The position numbers and the translations under genes were made by a program. The notes below the pieces were generated by a model, which saw only the letters and a list, made by a program, of their open reading frames with translations, did no database searches and was not told the origin of the DNA. Source: Roseburia sp. (GTDB lineage Bacteria > Bacillota > Clostridia > Lachnospirales > Lachnospiraceae). From it: DNA of 41,889 bases. This document shows, one piece after another, positions 15,325 to 24,422 of the stretch (its first letter is position 1; every line of letters begins with the position of its first letter). The stretch spans positions 1 through 41,889 of the forward strand of contig JALEKJ010000038.1 in NCBI GenBank assembly GCA_022771695.1, written 5' to 3'.

Positions 15325-16621
15325 CCATAAGATAGATGTCTTCTGCCAGTTGTTCCTTTAAGATTCCCAGTACAAACTGATTCGTCTTGTCCCCGTCTGT
15401 CTGATATGCCACCTTTACATATTCTTTCGTATATCCGATAAAATATGTCTTGCCTTCCCACTCAAACGGTTCTTCTAAAAGCACCTCTACCTTCTTTCCA
15501 ATATAGTAGTCGCGATATTCCTTGGACATCCGTGTTTCTAATTCCAACAGCATCTCACTCCGCTGCTTCTTCAACGTTTCCGGAATCTGCCCCGGCATCA
15601 CAGCAGCCTTTGTCCCCTCGCGTTTTGAATACTGGAAAATGTGCATCTCATAAAAATGAATCCGTTCTAAATATGCCTTGGTCGTCTCAAATTCCTCATC
15701 TGTCTCTCCTGGGAATCCCACAATAACATCCGTGGTAATTGCCGGATGCTCAAAATACTTTCGCAGAATTCTGCATCCCTGCTCATACTCTTCCGTATCG
15801 TAGCGGCGATTCATACGGATAAGAGTCGCGTCACATCCACTTTGTAAGGACAGGTGAAAATGCGGACAGATTTTCGGCAATTCAGAAAGCCTCTTCACGA
15901 ACTCCTCTGTCACAATACGCGGCTCCAAACTGCCTAAGCGGATACGCTTGATTCCCTCCACCTCATGCACCTGTTCAATCAGATGCAACAGATTGTCATC
16001 GATATCCACACCGTAAGAACTCAAATGGATTCCCGTCAACACAACCTCCTGGTATCCATTTTCCGCCAGACGACGAATTTCTGCCAATACGTCCTTTGCA
16101 TTGCGGCTTCTGACGCGTCCACGCGCAAATGGAATAATACAGTAACTACAGAACTGATTACAGCCATCCTGCACCTTAATAAAAGCTCTGGTATGCTCTG
16201 CCGTTCTGGAAAGGAACAATTCCTCATATTCCTGTTTCTCGTGGTTGATATCCACAATGCTCTTGGCACGCGCATGAGACTGTTCATATTCTTCTAACAT
16301 TTGCAACAATTCATGTTTTCTATTATTACCAATTACGATGTCAATTGCATCGTCCACGAGCGCCTGCGCTTCTTTCGTCTGAACGTAACAACCCGCACCG
16401 ACGACGATGGCGTCCGGGTTTAACTTTTTCGCCCGATGCAGCATCTGTCTGGACTTGCGGTCTGCCATATTGGTCACAGAGCATGTATTAATGACATAGA
16501 CATCTGCACGCTCTGTAAAGGGTACGATTTCATAACCCGCATCCTCTAAAATCTGCTGCATCGCCTCTGTCTCATAAGCGTTTACTTTACATCCTAAGTT
16601 ATGCAATGCTGCTTTTTTCAT
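15314..16621 (-). CDS. mtaB: tRNA t6A37 methylthiotransferase
   Basis: This 435-residue radical SAM enzyme converts t6A37 to ms2t6A37 in ANN-decoding tRNAs. The N-terminal UPF0004 domain has the three cluster-binding cysteines (NLGCKVN, INTCSVTN, GAGCYVQ), the radical SAM core has CNQFCSYC, and a C-terminal TRAM domain (about 370-435) follows. The N-terminus (LGCKVNAYETEAM) and length point to MtaB rather than MiaB or RimO. ATG at 16621 has GGAAG upstream. It is divergent from the Crh-like gene. Confidence 0.93.
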   Translation of the reverse strand: MKKAALHNLGCKVNAYETEAMQQILEDAGYEIVPFTERADVYVINTCSVTNMADRKSRQMLHRAKKLNPDAIVVGAGCYVQTKEAQALVDDAIDIVIGNNRKHELLQMLEEYEQSHARAKSIVDINHEKQEYEELFLSRTAEHTRAFIKVQDGCNQFCSYCIIPFARGRVRSRNAKDVLAEIRRLAENGYQEVVLTGIHLSSYGVDIDDNLLHLIEQVHEVEGIKRIRLGSLEPRIVTEEFVKRLSELPKICPHFHLSLQSGCDATLIRMNRRYDTEEYEQGCRILRKYFEHPAITTDVIVGFPGETDEEFETTKAYLERIHFYEMHIFQYSKREGTKAAVMPGQIPETLKKQRSEMLLELETRMSKEYRDYYIGKKVEVLLEEPFEWEGKTYFIGYTKEYVKVAYQTDGDKTNQFVLGILKEQLAEDIYLMVEF

Positions 16622-16657
16622 CTTTTATTCTTCCTTTATTTTCGCTTGCTTTTGCTG

Positions 16658-16686
16658 TTGACTTTTCCATGAAAAACCATTACTAT
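16658..16686 (+). promoter_or_regulatory. Sigma-A promoter of the Crh/HPr-like gene
   Basis: TTGACT (16658-16663) and TACTAT (16681-16686) are 17 bp apart, about 40 bp before the ATG at 16729. Confidence 0.55.
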
Positions 16687-16728
16687 AGAACTATCTTGAA
16701 ACAGTTAATCTTAAGGAGGTTTTTTAGC

Positions 16729-16959
16729 ATGAAAACAGTACAGATTTCTTTAAACTCCATCGACAAAGTTAAATCCTTTGTCAACGCTATCACACAGTAT
16801 GAATTCGACTTTGATTTGATTTCCGGTAGATACGTTATCGATGCAAAATCCATCATGGGTATCTTCAGTTTAGATTTATCTAAACCTATCGACCTTGCAA
16901 TTCATGCAGAGACAAACGTTGATGAAATTATGGAGACATTAAAGCCATACTTGATTTAA
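16729..16959 (+). CDS. HPr-like protein without the phosphocarrier histidine (Crh-like)
   Basis: This 76-residue protein aligns with HPr of the PTS. The regulatory serine segment is well kept (AKSIMGIFSLDL compared with LKSIMGVMSLG around Ser46 in B. subtilis HPr). The phosphocarrier motif GIHARP around His15 is absent; the aligned stretch reads NSIDKVKSF. It therefore cannot carry phosphate in the PTS but might still be a target or partner of HPr kinase and CcpA, as Crh is in Bacillus. The ATG at 16729 has a strong AAGGAGG; a longer frame upstream is not needed. It is monocistronic with its own promoter and terminator. Confidence 0.8.
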   Translation: MKTVQISLNSIDKVKSFVNAITQYEFDFDLISGRYVIDAKSIMGIFSLDLSKPIDLAIHAETNVDEIMETLKPYLI

Positions 16960-16974
16960 TCATCAAAGAAGTAA

Positions 16975-17004
16975 GCCGCAGGATTTTTATCCTGCGGTTT
17001 TTTT
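16975..17004 (+). terminator. Terminator of the Crh/HPr-like gene
   Basis: A 9-bp perfect stem (CCGCAGGAT at 16976-16984 with ATCCTGCGG at 16989-16997) with a TTTT loop is followed by seven T. Confidence 0.9.
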
Positions 17005-17009
17005 CGTCT

Positions 17010-18191
17010 CTAAGCTTCGATGTGAATGACCTCCACCGTATCGATTGCCTCCTGCATCAGCGCATCAATTTTCTCAGACAACTTCCTCTCATCATTGTGA
17101 ATCACATTTAAGCTCGGCTTGGTCACCGGATGCTTTGCCACAAAAATGGTACAGCAATCCTCGTATGGAAGAATGGATGTCTCATACGCATCAATCTTCT
17201 CGGACACCTCTACGATTTCCTGTTTATCGAATCCGATGAGCGGACGGTATACCGGCATCGTACAAACCTCATTCGTTGCAGCAAGCGACTGCATCGTCTG
17301 ACTTGCCACCTGTCCGATACTCTCTCCTGTAATCAATCCCAAACATTTATTTTCTTTTGCAAAATGCTCTGCCAGCTTCATCATGTAACGACGCATAATA
17401 ATCGTCAGTTCCTCATGTGGACACTGCTCGTAAATATAAAGCTGAATGTCTGTAAAGTTTACAACATGCAGATTAATCGGTCCGGAATACTTTGCCACGA
17501 TTTTTGCCAAATCCACAACCTTCTGCTTCGCACGTTCTGAAGTGTATGGCGGAGCATGGAAGTAGGTCGCATCAATCGCAACGCCACGCTTTGCAATCAT
17601 ATATCCCGCTACCGGGCTGTCAATTCCACCGGACAAAAGCAGCATTGCCTTACCGTTCGTTCCGACCGGCATACCGCCCGGACCCGGAATGATAATGGAA
17701 TAAATGTTGATTTGATTACGAATCTCGATATTTAAAACAACTTCCGGATGATGTACATCCACGCTTGTCTCAGGGAACGCTTCTAAAATCTTCTCTCCCA
17801 GCTTCGCATTGATTTCCATAGACTCCAACGGGTAATTTTTTCTTGCACGTCTTGCGTTTACCTTGAAAGTAAAATGCTTGTCTGCATATACTCTGTCGAT
17901 GTAAGCGAGCACCTCATCTACCAGCCGATCAAATCCTTCATCATCAACAAGCACAACGGGGCAGATTCCTACAATACCGAACACGCATTTTAGTGCACCT
18001 ATCACCTCATCATAATCATATTCTCCCTCAGTATCTACATAGATTCTTCCCTGCTCCTTACGCACGCGGAATTTTCCGTCTACTTTTTTCAGTGCATGGT
18101 TAATCTGGCTGACAAGCGCATCCTCAAAAAGGTAACGGTTTTTCCCTTTAATTGCAATCTCTGCATACTTAATTAAAAATGATTTATACAT
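17010..18191 (-). CDS. thiI: tRNA uracil 4-sulfurtransferase
   Basis: This 393-residue enzyme thiolates U8 of tRNA and can feed sulfur to thiamine synthesis. An N-terminal ferredoxin-like plus THUMP region (about 1-165) is followed by the PP-loop adenylation domain (LLLSGGIDSPVAGYMIAKRG) and a catalytic-type cysteine segment (ILPYEDCCTIF). The C-terminal rhodanese domain of E. coli ThiI is missing, which is usual in Firmicutes, where a dedicated cysteine desulfurase donates sulfur directly. That desulfurase gene lies immediately upstream. ATG at 18191 has AAGGAA upstream. Confidence 0.95.
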   Translation of the reverse strand: MYKSFLIKYAEIAIKGKNRYLFEDALVSQINHALKKVDGKFRVRKEQGRIYVDTEGEYDYDEVIGALKCVFGIVGICPVVLVDDEGFDRLVDEVLAYIDRVYADKHFTFKVNARRARKNYPLESMEINAKLGEKILEAFPETSVDVHHPEVVLNIEIRNQINIYSIIIPGPGGMPVGTNGKAMLLLSGGIDSPVAGYMIAKRGVAIDATYFHAPPYTSERAKQKVVDLAKIVAKYSGPINLHVVNFTDIQLYIYEQCPHEELTIIMRRYMMKLAEHFAKENKCLGLITGESIGQVASQTMQSLAATNEVCTMPVYRPLIGFDKQEIVEVSEKIDAYETSILPYEDCCTIFVAKHPVTKPSLNVIHNDERKLSEKIDALMQEAIDTVEVIHIEA

Positions 18192-18249
18192 AATCTTTTC
18201 CTTTCATAACGTGAGCAGAATGCTACCTTCGCATCCTCGTACGTTTGAC

Positions 18250-19404
18250 TTATTTGCGAGTAAACTTTCGACGAAACGGAATGATTTCTCTCATCTTCTC
18301 CACTGCGTAATCCACTTCTTCTTCTGTCGTATTCACACAAAAACTGATACGAATGGTGGATTCCAACTGATTTTTGGCAAGACCGATTCCCTGCAGGGTA
18401 CGACTTGGTGCCGGCTTATTGGAAGAGCACGCACTTCCCGCTGACACGTAGATGCCATATTCCTCTAATGAATGCAACATTACTTCGCTTCGCACATCCT
18501 TAATGCTGACACTGACAATCTGCGGTGCAGAATCACGTCCCGTTCTTCCGTTAACGGTAACTCCCTCTATTTGCGTCACGCCCTCAATGAAGCGCTCCTT
18601 TAACGCATACATCCGGTCAATCTTCGTTTCAAAATCCTCATAAATCTCTGCTGAAGCTTCTCCGAGTGCCGCTACACCCGGTACATTTTCCGTACCGGAA
18701 CGCATTCCCTTCTGCTGACCGCCACCGTAAATCAATGGTTTTACTTTTACCTTGTCCCGGATAAAAAGGAAGCCCGTTCCCTTCGGTGCATGAATCTTAT
18801 GACCGCTCACAGACATTAGGTCAACACCCCATTTTTTCGGGTAGATACGGAATTTCCCATACGCCTGAATCGCATCCACATGAAACAATGTATTCGGATT
18901 CTTTTCTTTTACAATTTTAACAGCCTCCTCTATCGGCTCGACTGCACCGATTTCATTGTTCACCATCATAACAGAAACCAGTACCGTATCCTCGCGCACG
19001 GCGTCACGTAACTCATCCAAGGAAATCAAACCGTCCTTGTCTACGGAAAGGTAGGTAACGGTATACCCCAATTCCTCCAGATAGGCAAGCGGTGCATTAA
19101 CTGAAGCATGCTCAATCGCGGTTGTAATGATATGCATTCCCTGTCTTTTGTTTGCAATCGCACCGCCAATCAGTGCCATATTATTGGACTCCGTACCGCC
19201 GGAGGTAAAAACCAGTTCCTTTTCATCTATTTTCAACGTCCGCGCAATTTTTTCGCGTGCCTCGCGAATATAGTCCTCTGCCTCTTTTCCCTTATTATGA
19301 AGGGAAGACGGATTGCCGTAATCCTCAGTCAGGACTTGCATCATAACATTTTTTGCCCGCTCACTGCAACGGGTTGTTGCAGAATTATCTAAATATGCTT
19401 CCAT
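18250..19404 (-). CDS. Cysteine desulfurase (IscS/NifS family)
   Basis: This 384-residue PLP enzyme takes sulfur from cysteine. The signature features are YLDNSATTR at the N-terminus, the PLP lysine in SGHKIHAPKGTGFL, and the mobile-loop catalytic Cys in SAGSACSSNKPAPS. The Cys loop and length fit class I (IscS/NifS). Its place directly before thiI suggests it is the sulfur donor for 4-thiouridine (NifZ role in B. subtilis), though a general role in Fe-S assembly is also possible. Confidence 0.93.
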   Translation of the reverse strand: MEAYLDNSATTRCSERAKNVMMQVLTEDYGNPSSLHNKGKEAEDYIREAREKIARTLKIDEKELVFTSGGTESNNMALIGGAIANKRQGMHIITTAIEHASVNAPLAYLEELGYTVTYLSVDKDGLISLDELRDAVREDTVLVSVMMVNNEIGAVEPIEEAVKIVKEKNPNTLFHVDAIQAYGKFRIYPKKWGVDLMSVSGHKIHAPKGTGFLFIRDKVKVKPLIYGGGQQKGMRSGTENVPGVAALGEASAEIYEDFETKIDRMYALKERFIEGVTQIEGVTVNGRTGRDSAPQIVSVSIKDVRSEVMLHSLEEYGIYVSAGSACSSNKPAPSRTLQGIGLAKNQLESTIRISFCVNTTEEEVDYAVEKMREIIPFRRKFTRK

Positions 19405-19419
19405 TCTCTCACTCTTTCT

Positions 19420-20166
19420 CTATTCTTCATTCGCCTCAAGATGATACATCAAAATTGACAGCGTGGCAAGTCCGGCTGTCTCCGTACGTAAAATACGCTT
19501 TCCAAGCGAGATGAGCTGCATCTGCTTTTCTCGTGCCAACGCAATCTCATCGTCAGCGAATCCACCCTCCGGACCGATAAAGATACCAATGCTCTGTCCG
19601 GATGTGATTGCCGCGATTGCCTCCTTCGTCGCCGCCATCCCACGTTCATTCTCATAAGGTACCAACACGACATCCAGCGTTGCCGCCTCTTCGACTGCTT
19701 CTTTGTAACTCATCGGCATATGCACGGTGGGGATAAGACTGCGTTTCGACTGCTTCGCCGCGCTCTTTGCAATCTCCTGCCAGCGAGCCACCTTACTTCC
19801 CGCTTTTTTCTCATCGAGCTTCACCACACAGTTTTTCATCGCTACCGGGATAATCTCATATGCTCCCAGTTCTACCGCTTTTTGAATGATAAGTTCCATC
19901 TTATCACTCTTAGGAAGTCCCTGAAACAGATAAATTTTATTTGCAAGTTCCGTTCCATCGGCACACTCCTCCACGATAGCGACAAGTACCATCGTTTCAG
20001 AGAGTTCTTCGATTTCACCAAAATAGTTTTTCCCGGAGTTCGTGCTGATACGCACTTTTTCTCCGCGCTTCATGCGAAGCACGTTACGGATATGGTTGAC
20101 ATCGCTTCCCTCAATCGTCACAGAATCTTCGCCAACCTGTGTGTCCTCCACAAAAAATTGGTACAT
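19420..20166 (-). CDS. rsmE: 16S rRNA m3U1498 methyltransferase
   Basis: This 248-residue SPOUT-class methyltransferase has an N-terminal PUA-like domain (SDVNHIRNVLRMKRGEKV) and the C-terminal knot with SAM-binding loops (IFIGPEGGFADDEI and LGKRILRTETAGLATLS), which are the RsmE signatures. It methylates N3 of U1498 in the 30S subunit. ATG at 20166 is preceded by AAGGA, and the ribosome-binding region is part of the repeat element at 20176-20240. It is linked to prmA upstream and the desulfurase downstream. Confidence 0.94.
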   Translation of the reverse strand: MYQFFVEDTQVGEDSVTIEGSDVNHIRNVLRMKRGEKVRISTNSGKNYFGEIEELSETMVLVAIVEECADGTELANKIYLFQGLPKSDKMELIIQKAVELGAYEIIPVAMKNCVVKLDEKKAGSKVARWQEIAKSAAKQSKRSLIPTVHMPMSYKEAVEEAATLDVVLVPYENERGMAATKEAIAAITSGQSIGIFIGPEGGFADDEIALAREKQMQLISLGKRILRTETAGLATLSILMYHLEANEE

Positions 20167-20175
20167 AATCTATTT

Positions 20176-20240
20176 CCTTCCCGCAGCCTTTGAGTCCCAT
20201 GCACAAAGCTGCACGCAAAAAATCTCTGGCAAAAAATTTT
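20176..20240 (-). repeat. Intergenic hairpin repeat, copy 2
   Basis: The spacer between prmA and rsmE carries a sequence similar to 14881-14949. In plus-strand coordinates GCAGCCTTTG (20183-20192) pairs with CAAAGCTGC (20204-20212) around a bulged C. Compared with copy 1, the A-T pair is replaced by G-C on both arms. The second hairpin of copy 1 is degenerate here. Confidence 0.5.
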
Positions 20241-20245
20241 TCACA

Positions 20246-21226
20246 TTATTTTCTCGCAGTGATATTCACCCACTCGCCCTGATGGTTTATCTCAACGATG
20301 GTAAGCCCCGCCTTCTCGATGGCTTCCTTTACTTCATTTTCCTTGAAATCAATGATACCGGAGGTAATAAAGTAACCTCCCTTTTTCAAGCGAGCCGGAA
20401 TCACCGGTGCCATCGGGATAATGACGTCTGCCAGAATATTTGCCACAACAATCTCATACTCCTCGATGCCGACCTTCTGCTGCAACGCTTCATCATCAAT
20501 CAGATTTCCCACATAAAAGGTTCCAAGGTTTGCATCTAAGTGGTTCACTTCCATATTCTCGTGGGTGGAAGTCATACAGTCCGGGTCTAGGTCTGTGCCT
20601 ACGACCGCGGAAGCACCGAGTTTTATCGCTACGATGGACAGAATACCACTTCCACAGCCGACATCAAGCACCTTCGGCGCCTTCCATTCCGGTGTGTAAT
20701 CCTTGGTCCCGCGGATATATTTTAATAGCTGACGGATGCAAAGCTGCGTCGTCTCGTGCTTTCCGGTACCGAAAGACACGCCCGGGTCAATCTCGATTAA
20801 GAACTTGTCCTTATCTTCTTCTTTTAGCTCCTCCCATGTCGGTTTGATTAAAATATCGTCGATATAGAAAGACGAGAAAAACTTCTTCCAGTTATTAATC
20901 CAGTCCAAGTCCTCGGTCTGGTCGGAGGTGATGACACCGCTTCCGACATCTACAATCTTACGCAAATCTTCTAATGCAACTTTCACCTGCTTTAACAGTT
21001 CAGTGTAATCCTCACCGTTGTCCTCTAAATAAAAACTCACATGGCTCACCCCGTCGTCCGGCGGAAGTTCCGGCAAAAAATCGATAAACATATCTGCCTG
21101 ATCTTCTTTGGACAGCGGAATATTATCCTCAATCTCCACGCCCTCGATACCAAGGTCCATCAACATGGAACTCATGTAATCTTCTGCCGCCGTTGTCGTC
21201 TCAATCGTATATTTATTCCATTTCAT
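20246..21226 (-). CDS. prmA: Ribosomal protein L11 methyltransferase
   Basis: This 326-residue enzyme trimethylates ribosomal protein L11. The N-terminal substrate-recognition domain (MKWNKYTIETTTAAEDYMSS) is followed by the conserved segment FGTGKHETTQLCI and the SAM motif KVLDVGCGSGILSIVAIKLGA, then VVANILADVI, the PrmA counterpart of motif IV. ATG at 21226 has AGAGGAG upstream, and a promoter lies at 21284-21312. It starts the prmA-rsmE-desulfurase-thiI operon. Confidence 0.95.
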   Translation of the reverse strand: MKWNKYTIETTTAAEDYMSSMLMDLGIEGVEIEDNIPLSKEDQADMFIDFLPELPPDDGVSHVSFYLEDNGEDYTELLKQVKVALEDLRKIVDVGSGVITSDQTEDLDWINNWKKFFSSFYIDDILIKPTWEELKEEDKDKFLIEIDPGVSFGTGKHETTQLCIRQLLKYIRGTKDYTPEWKAPKVLDVGCGSGILSIVAIKLGASAVVGTDLDPDCMTSTHENMEVNHLDANLGTFYVGNLIDDEALQQKVGIEEYEIVVANILADVIIPMAPVIPARLKKGGYFITSGIIDFKENEVKEAIEKAGLTIVEINHQGEWVNITARK

Positions 21227-21283
21227 AAGAAAGTTCTCCTCTCTGTCAAAAAACGCATTCTATAAATGCGCATAATTATAGAT

Positions 21284-21312
21284 ATAATATCATAGTTTTC
21301 GGGTAGTTGCAA
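21284..21312 (-). promoter_or_regulatory. Sigma-A promoter of the prmA operon
   Basis: Minus-strand TTGCAA (21307-21312) and TATTAT (21284-21289) are 17 bp apart in an AT-rich spacer. The leader would be about 50 nt and contains a small CGCATT/AATGCG hairpin. Confidence 0.45.
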
Positions 21313-21390
21313 ATTTTCCGTTAATATATGAAAGCCTCTTTAATAGAAAAATCGAATTTGCGGAAAGCAAAGATGACATGATATCGGATA

Positions 21391-21433
21391 CTAAAAAAAC
21401 CTCCCCAGACTGTCTGTACTGGGAAGGTTTTTG
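21391..21433 (-). terminator. Terminator of the chemoreceptor gene
   Basis: On the minus strand AAAACCTTCCCAG pairs with CTGGGGAGGTTTT (one G-U pair) around a 10-nt loop and is followed by more T. Confidence 0.85.
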
Positions 21434-21460
21434 TTATGCTATTGCCTTATCAAATCTGTC

Positions 21461-23524
21461 TCAACGGTTTAGTTCAAATCTCTGCACCATTTCATTTAAC
21501 GTAGTTGCCTGTGCTGCAAGCTCTTCCGATGTAGCCGAACTTTCCTGTGCTGTTGCAGAGTTGTCCTGTATTGCCTGCGAAATTTCTTCGATTCCTGAGC
21601 GAATCTGTTCCATACTCATAGCCTGATAAACAGCATTTTCAGAAGTCTTCTGAATCATTCCATTTACGTACTCAATTGCCTCCACAGAACTCTTCAGTGA
21701 TGCCACAACACTTTCTGCAAGCTCATTGCCCTTCTTAATCTCGTCCATGGATACTCCGATTAAATCTCGTGTTACATTTACTGCCTTTGCACTTTGTTCC
21801 GCCAGATTTCCAATTTCTCCTGCTACAACGGCAAATCCTTTTCCTGCTTCACCAGCGCGAGCTGCTTCAATCGATGCATTGAGCGCTAAGAGATTCGTCT
21901 GATCTGCGATTTCTTCAATCGTCTTAATAATTCCGACTACCTGCTGTGAAGTTTCACGGATATTGTTCATTGCCTCCATCATCCGGTTCATCTGTTCCTG
22001 ATTATCTTCCATCTGTCTGGCAACTTTCACAGTCTCACGTGCAGACTCCTCCGCATCTTTCTTATTCTCTTCCACCTGCTCCGTGATGGAAGTCGTCGTT
22101 GCTACCAGTTCCTCCACTGCTGCCGCCTGTGTTCCGGTTCCCTCTGCAAGCCCCTGTGCAGCTTTGGCAAGGTCATCCGCTCCCGCAGATACCTGACATG
22201 CACTGTCACTGATTCCTTCCATGACTTCATTCATAGAAGTTGAAATATTAATCAACGCATGTTTTACTTTCTGGAATTCACCCACATAATCATTCTTTAA
22301 ATCAATCGTCAGCTTGCCCTCTGCCATACGTGCCAGGACCTCTGATATCTCATCAATATATGCTATGTATTCTTTCAAGCGCACAACGGTTTCATTAATG
22401 GAGTTGCCGAGTTCTCCAACCTCGTCCTCCGATTCAATCTGAAGTTCGACATCAAGATTGCCCTCTGCCAACCGCTGCGCTGTCCCATTCAGTTCCATAA
22501 TCGGCTTTGTAATCTGTGTTGCAGTCTTTTGCATACCGACTAGAATCAATACAATACCGCCTGCAAACAGGATAATAAGCACAACCATCAACTTCACCAG
22601 AGCTGAATAGTATTCGGTGGACGGAAGACTGCTGATAACCATGTAGCCGGTATCGCCAATCATTTCCACATAGCCGTATTTCGCCTTTCCCTCATCCTTA
22701 TACTTCAAAAAACAGTTTTCTTTATTCGTAACTGCATCAATCACATTCTGGGACATGCCAAGCTCACTGATATTTTTTTGTATATTCTCAGAATTCGGAT
22801 GATAAATTACCATTCCTTCTGATGACAGAAGCATGACATATCCTGCCTTGCCGATTTTATATTCCTGCATCACCGTATTAATTTGTTCCATGGAGATATC
22901 CATACCTGCCACGCCAAGAACTGTCTTGCCGTCTTCATCGTAAATCGGAGAAGCCGCACTCAAAATCAGTTGTCCCGTGCTGGCATCGGCATACGGTTCG
23001 GTAAGTATGCTATAACCAAGCTTCGTACATGCGAACCACGGTCTTGCCTCAATCTCCCACCCGTCTTCCGTTACAAATCCGTCCGACTGTGCCGCTACAC
23101 TCGCATCCGCATCCCCAATCCAGGTTGCAAGAATATTCTCAGAATCTAGCCCTGCAATATTTAGCAGATTCTTGAAAACGGCATCATACCCCTTGGTTCG
23201 TGTAATCAAATCTCCTGCCTTGGTATCACGAAGCACTTGACGGAGTTCCGGGTTCACCGCCATCTGCTCCGTCATTCCGGTATACCGATCAAAAAAATCT
23301 GCTAGCTGATACGCTGCTGACTGCGACTCCAAGGTAAGCTCCGTCTGCTTTGCCGACATGACCACCGAGCGTACCATTAAAATGGCTACTACTGCTACCA
23401 GCAAAAATACAATCAACACATCCCGCCCAATCTGCAGTTTGATTTGATCCGCAATTCCCTTTCTTGCCTTTTGCGACATCCTTGTCGCTCCTTTTTTTTG
23501 TTCTGTTTTTTCATCCTTCCCCAT
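21461..23524 (-). CDS. Methyl-accepting chemotaxis protein with extracellular Cache domain
   Basis: This is a 687-residue transmembrane chemoreceptor. After a basic cytoplasmic N-terminus, helix 1 spans about residues 36-54. The extracellular region (about 60-300) looks like a double Cache domain ([33 protein letters not shown]). Helix 2 is near 300-325, followed by a HAMP domain ([20 protein letters not shown]) and the signalling domain with the hairpin tip [16 protein letters not shown]. The ligand is unknown; Cache receptors often sense amino acids or organic acids. ATG at 23524 has AAGGGAG upstream. It is monocistronic; no other chemotaxis genes are in the window. Confidence 0.92.
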   Translation of the reverse strand: MGKDEKTEQKKGATRMSQKARKGIADQIKLQIGRDVLIVFLLVAVVAILMVRSVVMSAKQTELTLESQSAAYQLADFFDRYTGMTEQMAVNPELRQVLRDTKAGDLITRTKGYDAVFKNLLNIAGLDSENILATWIGDADASVAAQSDGFVTEDGWEIEARPWFACTKLGYSILTEPYADASTGQLILSAASPIYDEDGKTVLGVAGMDISMEQINTVMQEYKIGKAGYVMLLSSEGMVIYHPNSENIQKNISELGMSQNVIDAVTNKENCFLKYKDEGKAKYGYVEMIGDTGYMVISSLPSTEYYSALVKLMVVLIILFAGGIVLILVGMQKTATQITKPIMELNGTAQRLAEGNLDVELQIESEDEVGELGNSINETVVRLKEYIAYIDEISEVLARMAEGKLTIDLKNDYVGEFQKVKHALINISTSMNEVMEGISDSACQVSAGADDLAKAAQGLAEGTGTQAAAVEELVATTTSITEQVEENKKDAEESARETVKVARQMEDNQEQMNRMMEAMNNIRETSQQVVGIIKTIEEIADQTNLLALNASIEAARAGEAGKGFAVVAGEIGNLAEQSAKAVNVTRDLIGVSMDEIKKGNELAESVVASLKSSVEAIEYVNGMIQKTSENAVYQAMSMEQIRSGIEEISQAIQDNSATAQESSATSEELAAQATTLNEMVQRFELNR

Positions 23525-23554
23525 AACGCGTCTCCCTTCGCATTTATTGATACC

Positions 23555-23563
23555 ATTTTACCA
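23555..23563 (-). promoter_or_regulatory. Extended -10 promoter of the chemoreceptor gene
   Basis: On the minus strand TGG followed by TAAAAT (23555-23560) forms an extended -10 element about 30 bp before the ATG. No good -35 box is visible. Confidence 0.3.
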
Positions 23564-23626
23564 CACTCGCTGCAAATTGCATAGGAATATCCTGTTTTTT
23601 TTCTAATTTTAAGCATCATTTTCTGA

Positions 23627-23664
23627 CAAAAAAGAGGCGTATTGACAAATGTCATACGCCTCTT
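23627..23664 (-). terminator. Terminator of the amino acid ABC transporter operon
   Basis: AAGAGGCGTA (23632-23641) pairs with TACGCCTCTT (23655-23664), and the stem continues through TGACA/TGTCA after a one-base bulge. On the minus strand six T follow. Confidence 0.88.
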
Positions 23665-23681
23665 GTAATATATTTATCTTT

Positions 23682-24422
23682 TTATAATACCTTTGATAAA
23701 AATTCCTGCAGCCTCGGGCTCTTCGGATTGCCGAAAATCTCCTCCGGCGTGCCTTCTTCCTGTATCACACCATCGTTAATGAACATGACGCGGTTGGCAA
23801 CCTCTCTGGCAAAGCCCATCTCATGTGTCACGACCACCATCGTCATACCGTCCTGTGCCAGTTCCTTCATAACGTTTAGTACCTCACCGACCATCTCCGG
23901 ATCAAGTGCGGACGTCGGTTCATCAAAAAGGATGATATCCGGGTTCATTGCAAGAGAACGCACGATTGCAATTCGCTGTTTCTGTCCGCCGGAAAGCTGC
24001 GTGGGATAAGCATCCGCCTTATCGCTCAGACCGATGCGCGCCAAAAGCTCCTCTGCCTTTTTCTCTGCTTCCTCTTTCGTCATTTTCCCGAGTTTTACCG
24101 GCGCTAACATAATGTTCTCTTTGATTGTCATATTCGGGAAAAGATTAAACTGTTGGAATACCATTCCAATTTTTTCCCGTACATGATTGATATCTACGGA
24201 CTTGTCCGTAAGGTCTGTCCCCTCAAACAGCACCTGTCCCTCTGTCGGAACCTCAAGAAGATTTAAGGAACGCAAGAACGTGGATTTTCCACACCCGGAA
24301 GGACCAATCAGCGCTACCACATCCCCCTTATTGATTGTTGTTGAGATGCCCTTTAATACCTCCTGCCCGTCAAAGGATTTGCGAAGGTCGTTTACCTCTA
24401 AGATTACTGTATTATCGCTCAT
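23682..24422 (-). CDS. Polar amino acid ABC transporter ATP-binding protein
   Basis: This 246-residue ATPase belongs to the GlnQ/ArtM/TcyC group. Walker A is [15 protein letters not shown], the signature is [19 protein letters not shown], Walker B is [14 protein letters not shown], and the H-loop is VVTHEMGF. It overlaps the 3' end of the binding-protein/permease gene by 11 bp, so the two are translationally coupled and form a complete importer. The substrate is not fixed by the ATPase; the operator-like palindrome upstream of the operon hints at basic amino acids. Confidence 0.92.
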   Translation of the reverse strand: MSDNTVILEVNDLRKSFDGQEVLKGISTTINKGDVVALIGPSGCGKSTFLRSLNLLEVPTEGQVLFEGTDLTDKSVDINHVREKIGMVFQQFNLFPNMTIKENIMLAPVKLGKMTKEEAEKKAEELLARIGLSDKADAYPTQLSGGQKQRIAIVRSLAMNPDIILFDEPTSALDPEMVGEVLNVMKELAQDGMTMVVVTHEMGFAREVANRVMFINDGVIQEEGTPEEIFGNPKSPRLQEFLSKVL

